The notes under the pieces: generated by a model
Told to the model about the DNA's origin: nothing
Databases searched by the model: none
Seen by the model: the letters and a program-made list of their open reading frames with translations, nothing else
Part shown: one piece after another, positions 1-7,421 of the stretch
Layout of the letters: each line of letters starts with the position of its first letter
Numbering within the stretch: the first letter of the stretch is position 1
Translations under genes and position numbers: made by a program
NCBI GenBank assembly: GCA_001515955.1
Contig: LOES01000014.1
Coordinates: forward strand, 1-13,569
Direction of reading: 5' to 3'
DNA from: Clostridia bacterium BRH_c25
Lineage (GTDB): Bacteria; Bacillota_A; Clostridia; Lutisporales; Lutisporaceae
Length of the DNA stretch: 13,569 bases

Positions 1-216
1 AAGTAATACCAGCCCGGCTGTCATTCCCCCCATAGCACTGTCCAATAATCCTCTTTGGGGATCAAGCATTGAAAAAACCAGCCCGGCTGCAGCCCCAATC
101 AATACAAGCTTATCGGGTATCCTGCGCTCCCTGATATCAACAATTGCTGCTGTGATAAGCATTGCAGCCAATGTAAATTGTGAGAGCAGCATTATATTAT
201 ATAAATTATGCTCCAT
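1..216 (-). CDS. Prepilin peptidase (A24 family), N-terminal part, runs off the window
   Basis: This is the N-terminal 72 codons of an open frame that continues past position 1. It begins ATG at 216, with GGAGGAGG a few bases upstream. The translation starts MEHNLYNIMLLSQF and has a hydrophobic segment (about 8-25), then VDIRERRIPDK at 26-36, then a second hydrophobic stretch (37-50). A membrane helix followed by D-x-(R/K)-x-x-x-I-P is the first active-site region of type IV prepilin peptidases; D27 would be the first catalytic aspartate. The second motif (GxGD) would lie outside the window. It starts 25 bp after the preceding Tad gene and probably shares its transcript. This would be the second peptidase of the locus, besides the one at 8558-9118. 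A short membrane protein with a chance match is the alternative, but motif plus context make the call fairly firm. Confidence 0.8.
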   Translation of the reverse strand, partial: MEHNLYNIMLLSQFTLAAMLITAAIVDIRERRIPDKLVLIGAAAGLVFSMLDPQRGLLDSAMGGMTAGLVLL

Positions 217-241
217 TTCATCCTCCTCCGGCTAACTCATT

Positions 242-1195
242 TTAATCCTGGATCTGAGGCTTGCACACCTTGCAAGGAGTATAGCCTTTTCCTTTAGCCT
301 CTTCCAAATCTATTGGAATCCTGCTTTTTCTGAGATACCGGCAGTCCCCCTTATGGTAGCGTATACCCGTTCTTGTTATAAATACAATGCCCCCTTCCGG
401 TTCCAGCTCCAGGCCCTCCTCTTTAGCTGTCAATATCCCGAAGCCGCCATTGGTCCATGCCCTTTCCACCGCTGTATGGATCATCTTTACATTGAGCGCC
501 TTCATGAAAGGAAGGTTAACCCGATAGCCATACTCCAGCTGTATCACAACATCGTCACTGCCGAAATCCTTGCCTGGGGTCAATCCAAAGCTCTTATAGA
601 ATTCACTTGCGGATCTTGCATCATACTCTGCCTCACCCTGGGGAAATTCCACAAGCCGCAGCTTTACACCCTCCTGATTTATAAGCGGACTATCCAGATG
701 CTCCTTTATAAGCGCACCGGCTATCATATATTTGCCTGCAGACTTCTTATCCCAGTATGCAGGTGTTATTCTGTCAACTACACCTCCTATAATACCTTTA
801 CTGTAATCCTCCAGTATACCCTTCAAGGCTTCAGCAATATCCGCCCTTTTGAAATCCTCTGATATGATAACATTCAGAATACTGCCGGAGCTTATATCCC
901 CGATTTGCTTTTCAAGCTTTTCATACTCTTCCTCAGGAGTAGGTATTCTTGAATTCCCATACTCTCCGATTTTCTCATCCTCCATATCGTTTATAAAGGA
1001 TATGGGATATGCAGTCGCAGCTATTTCCTTGGCTGTTTCATTTACTGCATAATCAAGCACCATTACGGCACATGTGAATTTGACCATAAACAGCAGCAAA
1101 AAAAATACACTTAGGAAAACCGGGAGAACCACACAAGCCTCTACCGTTATTGAACCCTTGGAACGCAAGTTTTTATAACCCTTACTCAATTGCAA
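242..1195 (-). CDS. TadE-like pseudopilin with C-terminal Cys/His module
   Basis: A 317-aa protein predicted to be membrane anchored and to work with the Tad pilus. Its N-terminus has the type IV prepilin pattern: basic residues, then KG-SITVE with G14 as the likely cleavage site and E19 at +5, followed by a hydrophobic helix (about 20-45), as in TadE/TadF pseudopilins. The middle (about 60-255) is extracellular and not recognised. The last 50 residues form a separate module: TGIRYHKGDC at 276-285 and PCKVCKP at 307-313. H281, C285, C308 and C311 could bind a metal, resembling the Ada-type Zn-binding tails found on some secreted Firmicutes proteins. The start is TTG; TTG at 1195 lies only 3 nt after AGGG, while TTG at 1189 has better spacing, so the protein may be two residues shorter. 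It follows the 691-aa gene by 5 bp. Confidence 0.8.
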   Translation of the reverse strand: MQLSKGYKNLRSKGSITVEACVVLPVFLSVFFLLLFMVKFTCAVMVLDYAVNETAKEIAATAYPISFINDMEDEKIGEYGNSRIPTPEEEYEKLEKQIGDISSGSILNVIISEDFKRADIAEALKGILEDYSKGIIGGVVDRITPAYWDKKSAGKYMIAGALIKEHLDSPLINQEGVKLRLVEFPQGEAEYDARSASEFYKSFGLTPGKDFGSDDVVIQLEYGYRVNLPFMKALNVKMIHTAVERAWTNGGFGILTAKEEGLELEPEGGIVFITRTGIRYHKGDCRYLRKSRIPIDLEEAKGKGYTPCKVCKPQIQD

Positions 1196-1200
1196 TCACC

Positions 1201-3276
1201 CTAATAACCTACATGTATTTGCTTACGTATTATATACCTTCCTTCTTCAAAGCTGCCGGGCATCAACCTGTCAACCTTCAGCACCGGAAGGAATAAAAGA
1301 TTTACCTTTGCCTCAATACCGGCCGATATTACAGTGTTATAGTCCCCCAATCTGAAATCCGGCCTTGTGAGTCCTGTTTTTGCATCAACTACCTGTTTTA
1401 TGTTTACTTGTATCAGCTGTCTTGCCTTTCTCAATATTTCTTCCTCCGGCTTCATCAGAAGCAGAATCCTCAGATGGTCGGAATACTTGAGCTTAACAGC
1501 AGTGAAGCTTTTGGGACATATAGGCACTTCCTCGCCATTCAGCATGTTGAACATGTCCATACTAGAGTCCAAAGCACCTTCAGCCAGGGCAAAAGCCAGC
1601 CTTTGTGGAGGAAATATTATTGCACTCCTGATGAAATTATCTATTGTATCTATTGCAAATCTTAGAGCCCAAACCTGTAGAAGCACATTTGTAACCACAT
1701 AGTATTCAGTATTCATCAATGGACTATATGCTTCTCCTGAATCCACTCCGCTGATAATATACTCCACTTCTCCTTTTCTGAAGTAATGATTCCTCTCAGT
1801 TTTGGAGGTGAGGAATGTATACTTGTCCATTACATATTCTATTGTATTAACCTTTTCTACAGCACTGGAGGCCACTTGTTCCACAGCCTTTGCAAGCTTC
1901 TCCATGCTTTGCACTATTGTGTCATTGCTCCTCTCGGCTTCTGCCTCCTGCATAGCTGAAGTATAAGCGGCCTTTTCATCCATTACCCCAAAATCCTCAC
2001 CTGAAATAAGATATGAACTGTTGAATTCTTCAGCGCTTATCAACCAATTCTTATCCAAGCTTCTCAGTAACACCTTTGCTATTTCTTCCTTCATTTGATT
2101 AATCAACTTTTTCAATTCTTCCGTCTTTTTATCAGCCAGCTTCACAGCCTCTTCCTTCAAGCTGTATCCCTCAAAGGATAACCCTTCGAGCCTGGCTTTC
2201 AGACCGGCCATTTCCTCTTCTATCCGGGATTCAAGCCGGTCTATCCCGGACTTGACTTTGTCTACGTCATCCCTTATCTCAGCTATACTATCCCTTACTC
2301 TTTTCATGCTTCCAGAGGAGGGGTTTTCACTCTCCCGCAGCTCTGAAAGCTCCTCTCTCAAGTCAGATAATTTGTCCTCCAGGTCTTCAAGCTCTTCCTT
2401 CAATTCTTTCAGGTCTCTCATCAAAGGCCTTACTATGACAAGGGTTCTATTTATTTCTGTAATAGCTTTTTGCAGCTCTGGTGTCAGATTTTCATTATTT
2501 TCCTCAACCTTCGCAAACTCCTCCGACTGGTTCTCGACACATTCACCGGCTTTTGCTCTGACATTGGTATCTTCCTTACTGTCATTATAATCATCCACAA
2601 GACTTTCACCACTGTCATTAAATATGGCGCCGTTTATAGTAAGGATTTCTGAGATATCCCTACTTAGATCCTCAAGCCTTTCCGCATTTAAATCCATCAT
2701 CTTTTTTTTGATGCCGGCAAGCTTCGCATTCACTTCATTAGCCTTGGTTCTCAGTTCTCTGGCCTTATCTCTGGTAGCTTTCTCACCCTTTGCAAATTCG
2801 ACCTTCTTGTCCAGCTTAATATTCTTCAATTGTTCTATCAGGCTTTCAGATACATTAATGGGAGTCCTGTATTTCATGTATTCCTGAATTTGCTGTTTGA
2901 AGACCTCATCCTTCAATAGACTTTCCATACCTTTTATTTCAACATCTTCACGATTTACCTTTATGTTCAGAAAGCTTATGCCTTCATGACGCTCCTCCAG
3001 ATTTACTCTTATATACCTGTAAAAATCATCTCTGATAGTATCAGAATCAGTATTTATTCCATATATACCATACCCACCAATAAGCTCACTGTCATAACCC
3101 GCCAAAACAGACCTGGCGGAAGAGTTAAGGGCGCTCTGGATCTTACGTTCGGCGGCTGCAATCCTGACAATATCAATTACTGTTCCTGCGAAAATTATCA
3201 GTGACATGAATATAAGCGCCAGAAAAACAGTTATTGCTCCCTTTTCCTGCTTATTGCAGTCATTCCTCAAATACAT
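1201..3276 (-). CDS. DUF5702-type (TadG-like) membrane protein with long coiled coil
   Basis: A 691-aa protein with one N-terminal membrane helix (about 16-40) preceded by EKG-AITVF, the prepilin-like site seen in TadG/DUF5702 proteins. Position +5 after G13 is Phe18, not the Glu of true pilins, so processing is uncertain. Residues about 160-215 and 257-400 are rich in Glu, Lys, Leu and Arg with heptad-like spacing (for example DLKELKEELEDLEDKL) and should form long coiled coils. The C-terminal 290 residues (YIISGVDSGEAYSPL onward) look globular, as in DUF5702 proteins beside clostridial Tad genes. The start is ATG at 3276, preceded by AAAGGGGGCGGG. It sits 27 bp after one TadE-like gene and 5 bp before another, so all three are probably translated from one mRNA. 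Its exact role is unknown; a pilus-associated surface or assembly component is inferred from context. Confidence 0.75.
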   Translation of the reverse strand: MYLRNDCNKQEKGAITVFLALIFMSLIIFAGTVIDIVRIAAAERKIQSALNSSARSVLAGYDSELIGGYGIYGINTDSDTIRDDFYRYIRVNLEERHEGISFLNIKVNREDVEIKGMESLLKDEVFKQQIQEYMKYRTPINVSESLIEQLKNIKLDKKVEFAKGEKATRDKARELRTKANEVNAKLAGIKKKMMDLNAERLEDLSRDISEILTINGAIFNDSGESLVDDYNDSKEDTNVRAKAGECVENQSEEFAKVEENNENLTPELQKAITEINRTLVIVRPLMRDLKELKEELEDLEDKLSDLREELSELRESENPSSGSMKRVRDSIAEIRDDVDKVKSGIDRLESRIEEEMAGLKARLEGLSFEGYSLKEEAVKLADKKTEELKKLINQMKEEIAKVLLRSLDKNWLISAEEFNSSYLISGEDFGVMDEKAAYTSAMQEAEAERSNDTIVQSMEKLAKAVEQVASSAVEKVNTIEYVMDKYTFLTSKTERNHYFRKGEVEYIISGVDSGEAYSPLMNTEYYVVTNVLLQVWALRFAIDTIDNFIRSAIIFPPQRLAFALAEGALDSSMDMFNMLNGEEVPICPKSFTAVKLKYSDHLRILLLMKPEEEILRKARQLIQVNIKQVVDAKTGLTRPDFRLGDYNTVISAGIEAKVNLLFLPVLKVDRLMPGSFEEGRYIIRKQIHVGY

Positions 3277-3303
3277 CCGCCCGCCCCCTTTAATGCCCTA
3301 TTC

Positions 3304-4008
3304 CTATTTCTGTCCTTTTGCCTTCAGCTTGTCTACCAGGCTCATCAAGTCAAGCTCCCCTTCAAGCTTTTTGGATAATTCTATTGCAAGGTCAATATTC
3401 CTTATATATTCTGCAGGTTCTGTTACTGCCGCTGTTGACTGTCCTGAGAGAGTCAGGGTATCCTTGCCGTCAAAAAATTCCTTTATACCCCCCAATGGGA
3501 CCTTGATCTCCTGAGTTATTTCAACTGTGAGTCTCTCTCTCAGTACATTGTTTCTATATGTAATACTCACTTTTGTATTTTTAGGTTTAAGTACTGCACG
3601 TTCAATTCTTTTGCATAATGCTTCTCCGATTAATGCAGCCTTTCGCCCAGGCAAATTGCCTCCTGTATCCATTGTTAATACAAGCTTTGCTTTGCCGTTG
3701 GCCCCAGTGGTTTCCTCAACATATCCCTCAAAGGTCTTTTGGGAAAACAGCAAATTGTCAAACATTCTATAACCTATGAAATCAGCATCCTTCAGTGTGT
3801 TTACTTTACCATCCTCCATGCTCTTTCTGCTGTCCGTCCAAAGCTCCGCCCCCTGCTGTGCAGCAAAGGAGGCGGCACTGACAAGGCACGCTTTCTGCTG
3901 CATGTATAAAAATGTGAATAAAAGCGCCAGTATAGCAAATACAATCAGCGTGAATATCATGGAGGCTTCTATTGTGTAGCTTCCCTGCTCATATTTCTGC
4001 TTGTCCAA
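3304..4008 (-). CDS. TadE-like pseudopilin
   Basis: A 234-aa protein with the N-terminus YEQG-SYTIEASMIF: G9 is the likely prepilin peptidase cleavage site, E14 is the +5 glutamate, and a hydrophobic helix follows to about residue 37. This is the TadE/TadF pseudopilin layout. The rest is a predicted extracellular domain of about 190 residues with no motif I recognise, ending in Lys-rich KLKAKGQK. The start codon is TTG at 4008, nine bases after GGAGG; a nearer ATG at 4013-4015 is out of frame and opens only a short frame. The gene lies 37 bp after the Flp pilin gene and 27 bp before the DUF5702-type gene. Pseudopilins of this type are thought to be minor components needed for pilus assembly; which of TadE or TadF it matches cannot be settled here. 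Confidence 0.8.
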   Translation of the reverse strand: MDKQKYEQGSYTIEASMIFTLIVFAILALLFTFLYMQQKACLVSAASFAAQQGAELWTDSRKSMEDGKVNTLKDADFIGYRMFDNLLFSQKTFEGYVEETTGANGKAKLVLTMDTGGNLPGRKAALIGEALCKRIERAVLKPKNTKVSITYRNNVLRERLTVEITQEIKVPLGGIKEFFDGKDTLTLSGQSTAAVTEPAEYIRNIDLAIELSKKLEGELDLMSLVDKLKAKGQK

Positions 4009-4045
4009 TGGCCATCACCTCCATAGGATAGAAGACACAGCTATT

Positions 4046-4252
4046 TTATGGTGTTGGTGTAGGCGCTGCATTTTCAATATCTTCCACACTTGGTGCAGTA
4101 TCAATGAAATTGCTGATAATCTTGGTAACATATGCAGTTATCGACTTTCTGAAAAGCAGTGCAATACCCACAAGTATTGCAATGATCACCACAATCTCTA
4201 CCGTACTTATACCATCCTCCTCTATTAATAATCCCTTTAATACCTTCAACAT
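4046..4252 (-). CDS. flp: Flp-type (type IVb) pilin, Flp1-like
   Basis: A 68-aa protein and the likely major pilin subunit. The N-terminus MLKVLKGLLIEEDG-ISTVEI has the Flp leader pattern: G14 is the probable cleavage site and E19 lies at +5, although the usual Glu-Tyr pair is Glu-Ile here. Residues 18-36 are a hydrophobic helix followed by RKS. The mature peptide would be about 54 residues, typical of the family. The C-terminal tail is acidic and ends in APTPTP, which could be surface exposed in the filament. It starts ATG at 4252 with AAGGAGG at ideal spacing, the strongest ribosome binding site in the Tad run, as expected for an abundant subunit. The 133-bp gap separating it from tadC, unlike the 3-36 bp gaps elsewhere in the run, holds a hairpin-bearing repeat element. 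Confidence 0.88.
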   Translation of the reverse strand: MLKVLKGLLIEEDGISTVEIVVIIAILVGIALLFRKSITAYVTKIISNFIDTAPSVEDIENAAPTPTP

Positions 4253-4306
4253 CTTACTACCTCCTTAAATTGTTTATATATATATCAAGACTTTGAAATC
4301 CATACT

Positions 4307-4381
4307 GGCGACCACTAGTCGCCCCAACAGAGGAACGCATGCAATGCGTTCCCTACACCCCGCATCTCGCATCCCGCATCT
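4307..4381. repeat. REP-like element: two hairpins plus three 7-mers
   Basis: The tadC-flp gap holds three adjoining structures. 4307-4323 is a 6-bp hairpin (GGCGAC, 5-nt loop, GTCGCC). 4332-4352 is a perfect 9-bp hairpin (GGAACGCAT, loop GCA, ATGCGTTCC). 4361-4381 is three tandem 7-mers (CGCATCT, CGCATCC, CGCATCT). On the transcribed strand the 7-mers begin five bases after the tadC stop, and the hairpins follow before the AT-rich stretch and Shine-Dalgarno of flp. GC-rich hairpins of the GTAGGG...TTCC type are familiar as REP-like intergenic repeats in many bacteria. There is no U-tract after the hairpins, so this is not an ordinary terminator. It could stall 3' exonucleases or attenuate, setting tadC against flp levels. 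Confidence 0.7.
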
Positions 4382-4385
4382 CATT

Positions 4386-5249
4386 TTACAGATACCTTAA
4401 CTGAAGAATTGCAGGAAGTATTACGATCACAAGTATTCCAACAAACATTATCATAAGAGGAAGCACCAGCTTGGTTGAAGCTTCCTCCCCAAGTCTTTTG
4501 GCCATGTTCTTCCTGAGCTGCCAGCATTCATTGGATTGCAGCTTCAACAATGGAACCAGTTCTCCGTTTCCTTTTCTCAGGTTCTGTATGAGGGCTGATA
4601 TGAACTTGGTTATTTCTTTTACTCTGCACCGTCTTGCAAAATCCTCATAAGCTGCCATTTCAGACTTCCCATTCTTAATCTCAAGGTATGTGTTGTTGAG
4701 TTCCTCATAAAGAGGAGTCATGTCTTTTCTGTCCCTGACAATCTTCTCCCAGGCCTTAGGCACTGTCATTCCCGCATTTATCAACAGCACAAGCTTGTTA
4801 AGGAAATCAGGGAAGTCATATTGAATATAGAAGTTCCTCTTTTTTATCCTCTCATCTAATTCTCTGTCCGCCGCAAAAAAAGCAAACAGCAGCACAGCTG
4901 ATGCAAATATGAAATAGCCGGCATCAGGCTTGTCCATTAAAGCCCCTGATAGCGTGACTGCCAAAATGGCAACAATCAGATGCATTGTCTTGTATGCAAG
5001 ATGAAGCTTGAGTCTGCGTCTGGTGTCTTTACCCCCATAAAGCTCTGATAGCTTTGTATTGAGCTTTCTTTCATAAGTACTGAACCTTCCCGCTATGAGC
5101 CTGTCAACAATGAAAAGAGCTATGGGCATAATGATCCTTGATATAAGCTTCTTTATATGCTCCGTTTCGTTTGAGAATGCATATTTGCCTCTTGTATAAA
5201 AATACAGAATTCCCAGAACAGAAATTTCAAGTATAAATATCAACAGCAT
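4386..5249 (-). CDS. tadC: TadC, pilus assembly platform protein
   Basis: A 287-aa inner-membrane protein with a T2SSF (GspF-like) domain. Membrane segments are visible at about 2-18, 95-125 (a pair around DKPDAGY) and 265-285. The cytoplasmic part between them includes NFYIQYDFPDFLNKLVLL and LINAGMTVPKAWEKI, the typical start of the T2SSF helical bundle (F/L-P-x-x-L-x-x-L and G-x-x-x-x-x-A). Residues near 255 (RLGEEASTKLVLPLMIMF) form the conserved end of the domain. TadC pairs with TadB as the membrane platform on which the TadA ATPase acts. The start is ATG at 5249, with GAGG overlapping the tadB stop; only 3 bp separate the two genes, which suggests translational coupling. Length is ordinary for the family. 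Confidence 0.9.
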   Translation of the reverse strand: MLLIFILEISVLGILYFYTRGKYAFSNETEHIKKLISRIIMPIALFIVDRLIAGRFSTYERKLNTKLSELYGGKDTRRRLKLHLAYKTMHLIVAILAVTLSGALMDKPDAGYFIFASAVLLFAFFAADRELDERIKKRNFYIQYDFPDFLNKLVLLINAGMTVPKAWEKIVRDRKDMTPLYEELNNTYLEIKNGKSEMAAYEDFARRCRVKEITKFISALIQNLRKGNGELVPLLKLQSNECWQLRKNMAKRLGEEASTKLVLPLMIMFVGILVIVILPAILQLRYL

Positions 5250-5252
5250 AAG

Positions 5253-6164
5253 CTATACCTCAATATCCATTATTTTCTTTGATATAAAATAAGCAGTGGC
5301 AAAAAGCATCAATGAAAAAGTCATGGCAGCCCTGCCAAGAGGCTCTGAAAATACCGGAGCCATAAATTCCTCAGCGCTGGTGGAGAGCAGCAGTATAATT
5401 AATACCGGCATCAGATTAAGTACTTTATGCTCCAGTCTTTTCTCTGTAAGTAAAACATCTATCTCCTGCTTGACGTCTATTTTCTCGCTTATTATTTCTG
5501 CAGTGTTTTTGACTACATGTACCATATTGCCTCCTGTGCGCTTGCATATTGCAAAAACATCGGTAAAATTCATAATATCCTCCAAATGCGATCTTGCGGC
5601 AAAGTCAGACAAGGCCTCCTCAATAGTCTCATTCATCCCTATTCTTCTGCTTATCTGCTCAAGCTCCAGCAATATATATGTTTCAGCATCAGGATACTGG
5701 ATGGCAAGCTCCTTTTGTGCATCCTTCAGTGCGGTCTCTATTGATTTCCCTGCTGACAGAGAAGATGCTATTGAATAAAGAGCTTCTCTGAACTGCAAAT
5801 TAAGCTCATTTTTCCTTTTCCTGATTATTTCCTTCCTCCTGAACCTTGGATAAAATAAGGCTAATGGTACTAAAAGCAGCGCCAGTATAATACTTCTATA
5901 GAAAATGTAGCCTGCCGCAAATATGCCTGTTCCTGCCGATAAAATGCTCACTAGCTTTTCTCTGATCGTCATTTGATATATATTGTAGTCAACCAGAGCA
6001 CCGGGATTAATCCCGATATCCTTTTTACCCTTGTATTTTATCTTTGAGGCCGTCATTCCGATATGGGAATTGATCCTGTCGGCAAAAACCATATATAGAA
6101 CTGCCAGTAAAATTACTGTAAAGCAAAAGGATAATAATATAATTACCATATCAATACTCTTCAT
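5253..6164 (-). CDS. tadB: TadB, pilus assembly platform protein
   Basis: A 303-aa membrane protein of the T2SSF family. There is an N-terminal membrane helix (about 6-27), a membrane pair near 75-105 (LSAGTGIFAAGYIF, ILALLLVPLALFYP), a cytoplasmic helical domain (FREALYSIASSLSAGKSIETAL, residues about 125-245) and two closing helices (about 250-265 and 278-297). The R/K-rich stretch RFRRKEIIRKRKNE just after the second helix marks the cytoplasmic side. It is the partner of TadC in the inner-membrane platform. The start is ATG at 6164 with GAGGCGGTGA upstream that overlaps the tadA stop; the gap is 11 bp. TadB-before-TadC order, and their position right after the ATPase gene, are the normal Tad arrangement. 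Confidence 0.9.
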   Translation of the reverse strand: MKSIDMVIILLSFCFTVILLAVLYMVFADRINSHIGMTASKIKYKGKKDIGINPGALVDYNIYQMTIREKLVSILSAGTGIFAAGYIFYRSIILALLLVPLALFYPRFRRKEIIRKRKNELNLQFREALYSIASSLSAGKSIETALKDAQKELAIQYPDAETYILLELEQISRRIGMNETIEEALSDFAARSHLEDIMNFTDVFAICKRTGGNMVHVVKNTAEIISEKIDVKQEIDVLLTEKRLEHKVLNLMPVLIILLLSTSAEEFMAPVFSEPLGRAAMTFSLMLFATAYFISKKIMDIEV

Positions 6165-6175
6165 AAATCACCGCC

Positions 6176-7411
6176 TCATAGAACTTCGCTCAACCCGGCC
6201 AGCCTGAATTTGGACAGGTTTTGCATCTTATTACCGGTTCTCCGGAGACTGCCTTCAACTCTTTCTGCCGAGCCTTCCCTCTCTTCAAATACAAATAGAG
6301 GATTAAGTCCTATTGTTCCTTCTCTGCAGTCTGTTACCTCTACTATTTCCACCACCTTTCTTGTTCTGTCCCTGAATCTTGAAAGGTGCACCATAACATC
6401 AACAGCTGAGGAAATTTGCTGTCTTATGGCCTCCAGGGGCATGACCGAGCCACTTAACACCATAGTCTCCAGCCGGCTAAGCATATCTCTGGTTGAGTTC
6501 CCATGTCCTGTGGATATTGAGCCATCATGGCCGGTATTCATTGCCTGAAGCATATCCAGTGCTTCAGCCCCCCGCACCTCACCAACAATAATCCTTTCAG
6601 GGCGCATCCTCAAGGATGTTTTTATAAGGTCTCTGATGGTGATTTCCCCTTTACCCTCAGTATTTGCATTTCTTGTCTCAAGCTTAACTATATTTTTTAT
6701 ATTCAATATCTGCAGTTCCGCTGAATCTTCAATTGTGACAATACGTTCATCCGGTGGTATAAAGCTGGACAGGGCATTCAGAAAGGAGGTTTTACCCGAA
6801 CCGGTACCCCCGCATATGAATATGTTATACTTTGCCTTTACCATCCTTTCAAGAACTTCAGCTGCTTCCCCGGTTATAGATCCCCATTCCATCAGATTCT
6901 CCATGGATATAGGTTTTTCAGGGAATTTTCTTATTGTAAGAATAGGCCCGTTCAGTGCAATAGGAGGAAGTACCACATTCACTCTTGACCCGTCCTCCAG
7001 CCTGGCATCCACTATGGGCGACGCTTCATTGACCACCCTGTTGACCTTTGAAACAATGGACTGTATAACATCCTCAAGCTTCTGCCGGCTTTCAAAGGCA
7101 CTAGCTATGCTGTATGCCCTCCCCCGCTTTTCTATAAAAATGTTTTCGGCACCGTTTACCATTATCTCGGTTATAGATTTGTCATCAATAAGGGGCTGGA
7201 TTATATCCAGCTTCCGGATGGAATTGAAGATTACCGATATAAACTCCTGCTTTTCACGGATGCTCATAGACCGCAGCTTGGCCTCTTCAAAAACTCTGTC
7301 CGTTATAAGCTCATTGATATCTTCATCCTTGACATCCTTCCCAATATCAAGGCTCTCTCTTATCTTTTTTCTCAAGCTGCCGACCAGCAATTCCTTTTCA
7401 CTATTATCCAT
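6176..7411 (-). CDS. tadA: TadA/CpaF secretion ATPase
   Basis: A 411-aa cytoplasmic ATPase of the GspE/VirB11 superfamily that powers Tad pilus assembly. Motifs are intact: Walker A GGTGSGKT at 201-208, Asp box TIEDS at 226-230, Walker B-type RIIVGEVRG at 273-281, and His box GHDGSISTGH at 294-303. The region 70-165 (PLIDDKSITEIMVNG, then ARLEDGSRVNVVLPP and LTIRKF) is the N-domain typical of CpaF. The N-terminal 50 residues are charged and not conserved. The start is ATG at 7411; its GAGG overlaps the TGA of the upstream gene, 10 bp away, so coupling is likely. Length is within the CpaF range. The last 35 residues (EGSAERVEGSLRRTGNK) are a basic tail I cannot assign. Confidence 0.95.
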   Translation of the reverse strand: MDNSEKELLVGSLRKKIRESLDIGKDVKDEDINELITDRVFEEAKLRSMSIREKQEFISVIFNSIRKLDIIQPLIDDKSITEIMVNGAENIFIEKRGRAYSIASAFESRQKLEDVIQSIVSKVNRVVNEASPIVDARLEDGSRVNVVLPPIALNGPILTIRKFPEKPISMENLMEWGSITGEAAEVLERMVKAKYNIFICGGTGSGKTSFLNALSSFIPPDERIVTIEDSAELQILNIKNIVKLETRNANTEGKGEITIRDLIKTSLRMRPERIIVGEVRGAEALDMLQAMNTGHDGSISTGHGNSTRDMLSRLETMVLSGSVMPLEAIRQQISSAVDVMVHLSRFRDRTRKVVEIVEVTDCREGTIGLNPLFVFEEREGSAERVEGSLRRTGNKMQNLSKFRLAGLSEVL

Positions 7412-7421
7412 TTGTCCTACC

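Noticed and set aside
353..862. 169-codon plus-strand open frame
   Set aside because: Antisense to the TadE-like gene with the Cys/His tail; its composition looks like reverse-complement shadow sequence.
4013..4015. ATG near the start of the TadE-like gene at 4008
   Set aside because: It is out of frame, only two bases from GGAGG, and its frame stops after eight codons; TTG at 4008 fits better.
4259..4300. AT-rich TATATATATAAA stretch as a flp promoter
   Set aside because: A -10-like sequence exists but no -35 at a usable distance; read-through from tadC is the simpler view.
4361..4381. Short tandem repeats as a possible CRISPR or VNTR array
   Set aside because: Units are 7 bases without spacers, far too short for CRISPR, and only three units are present.
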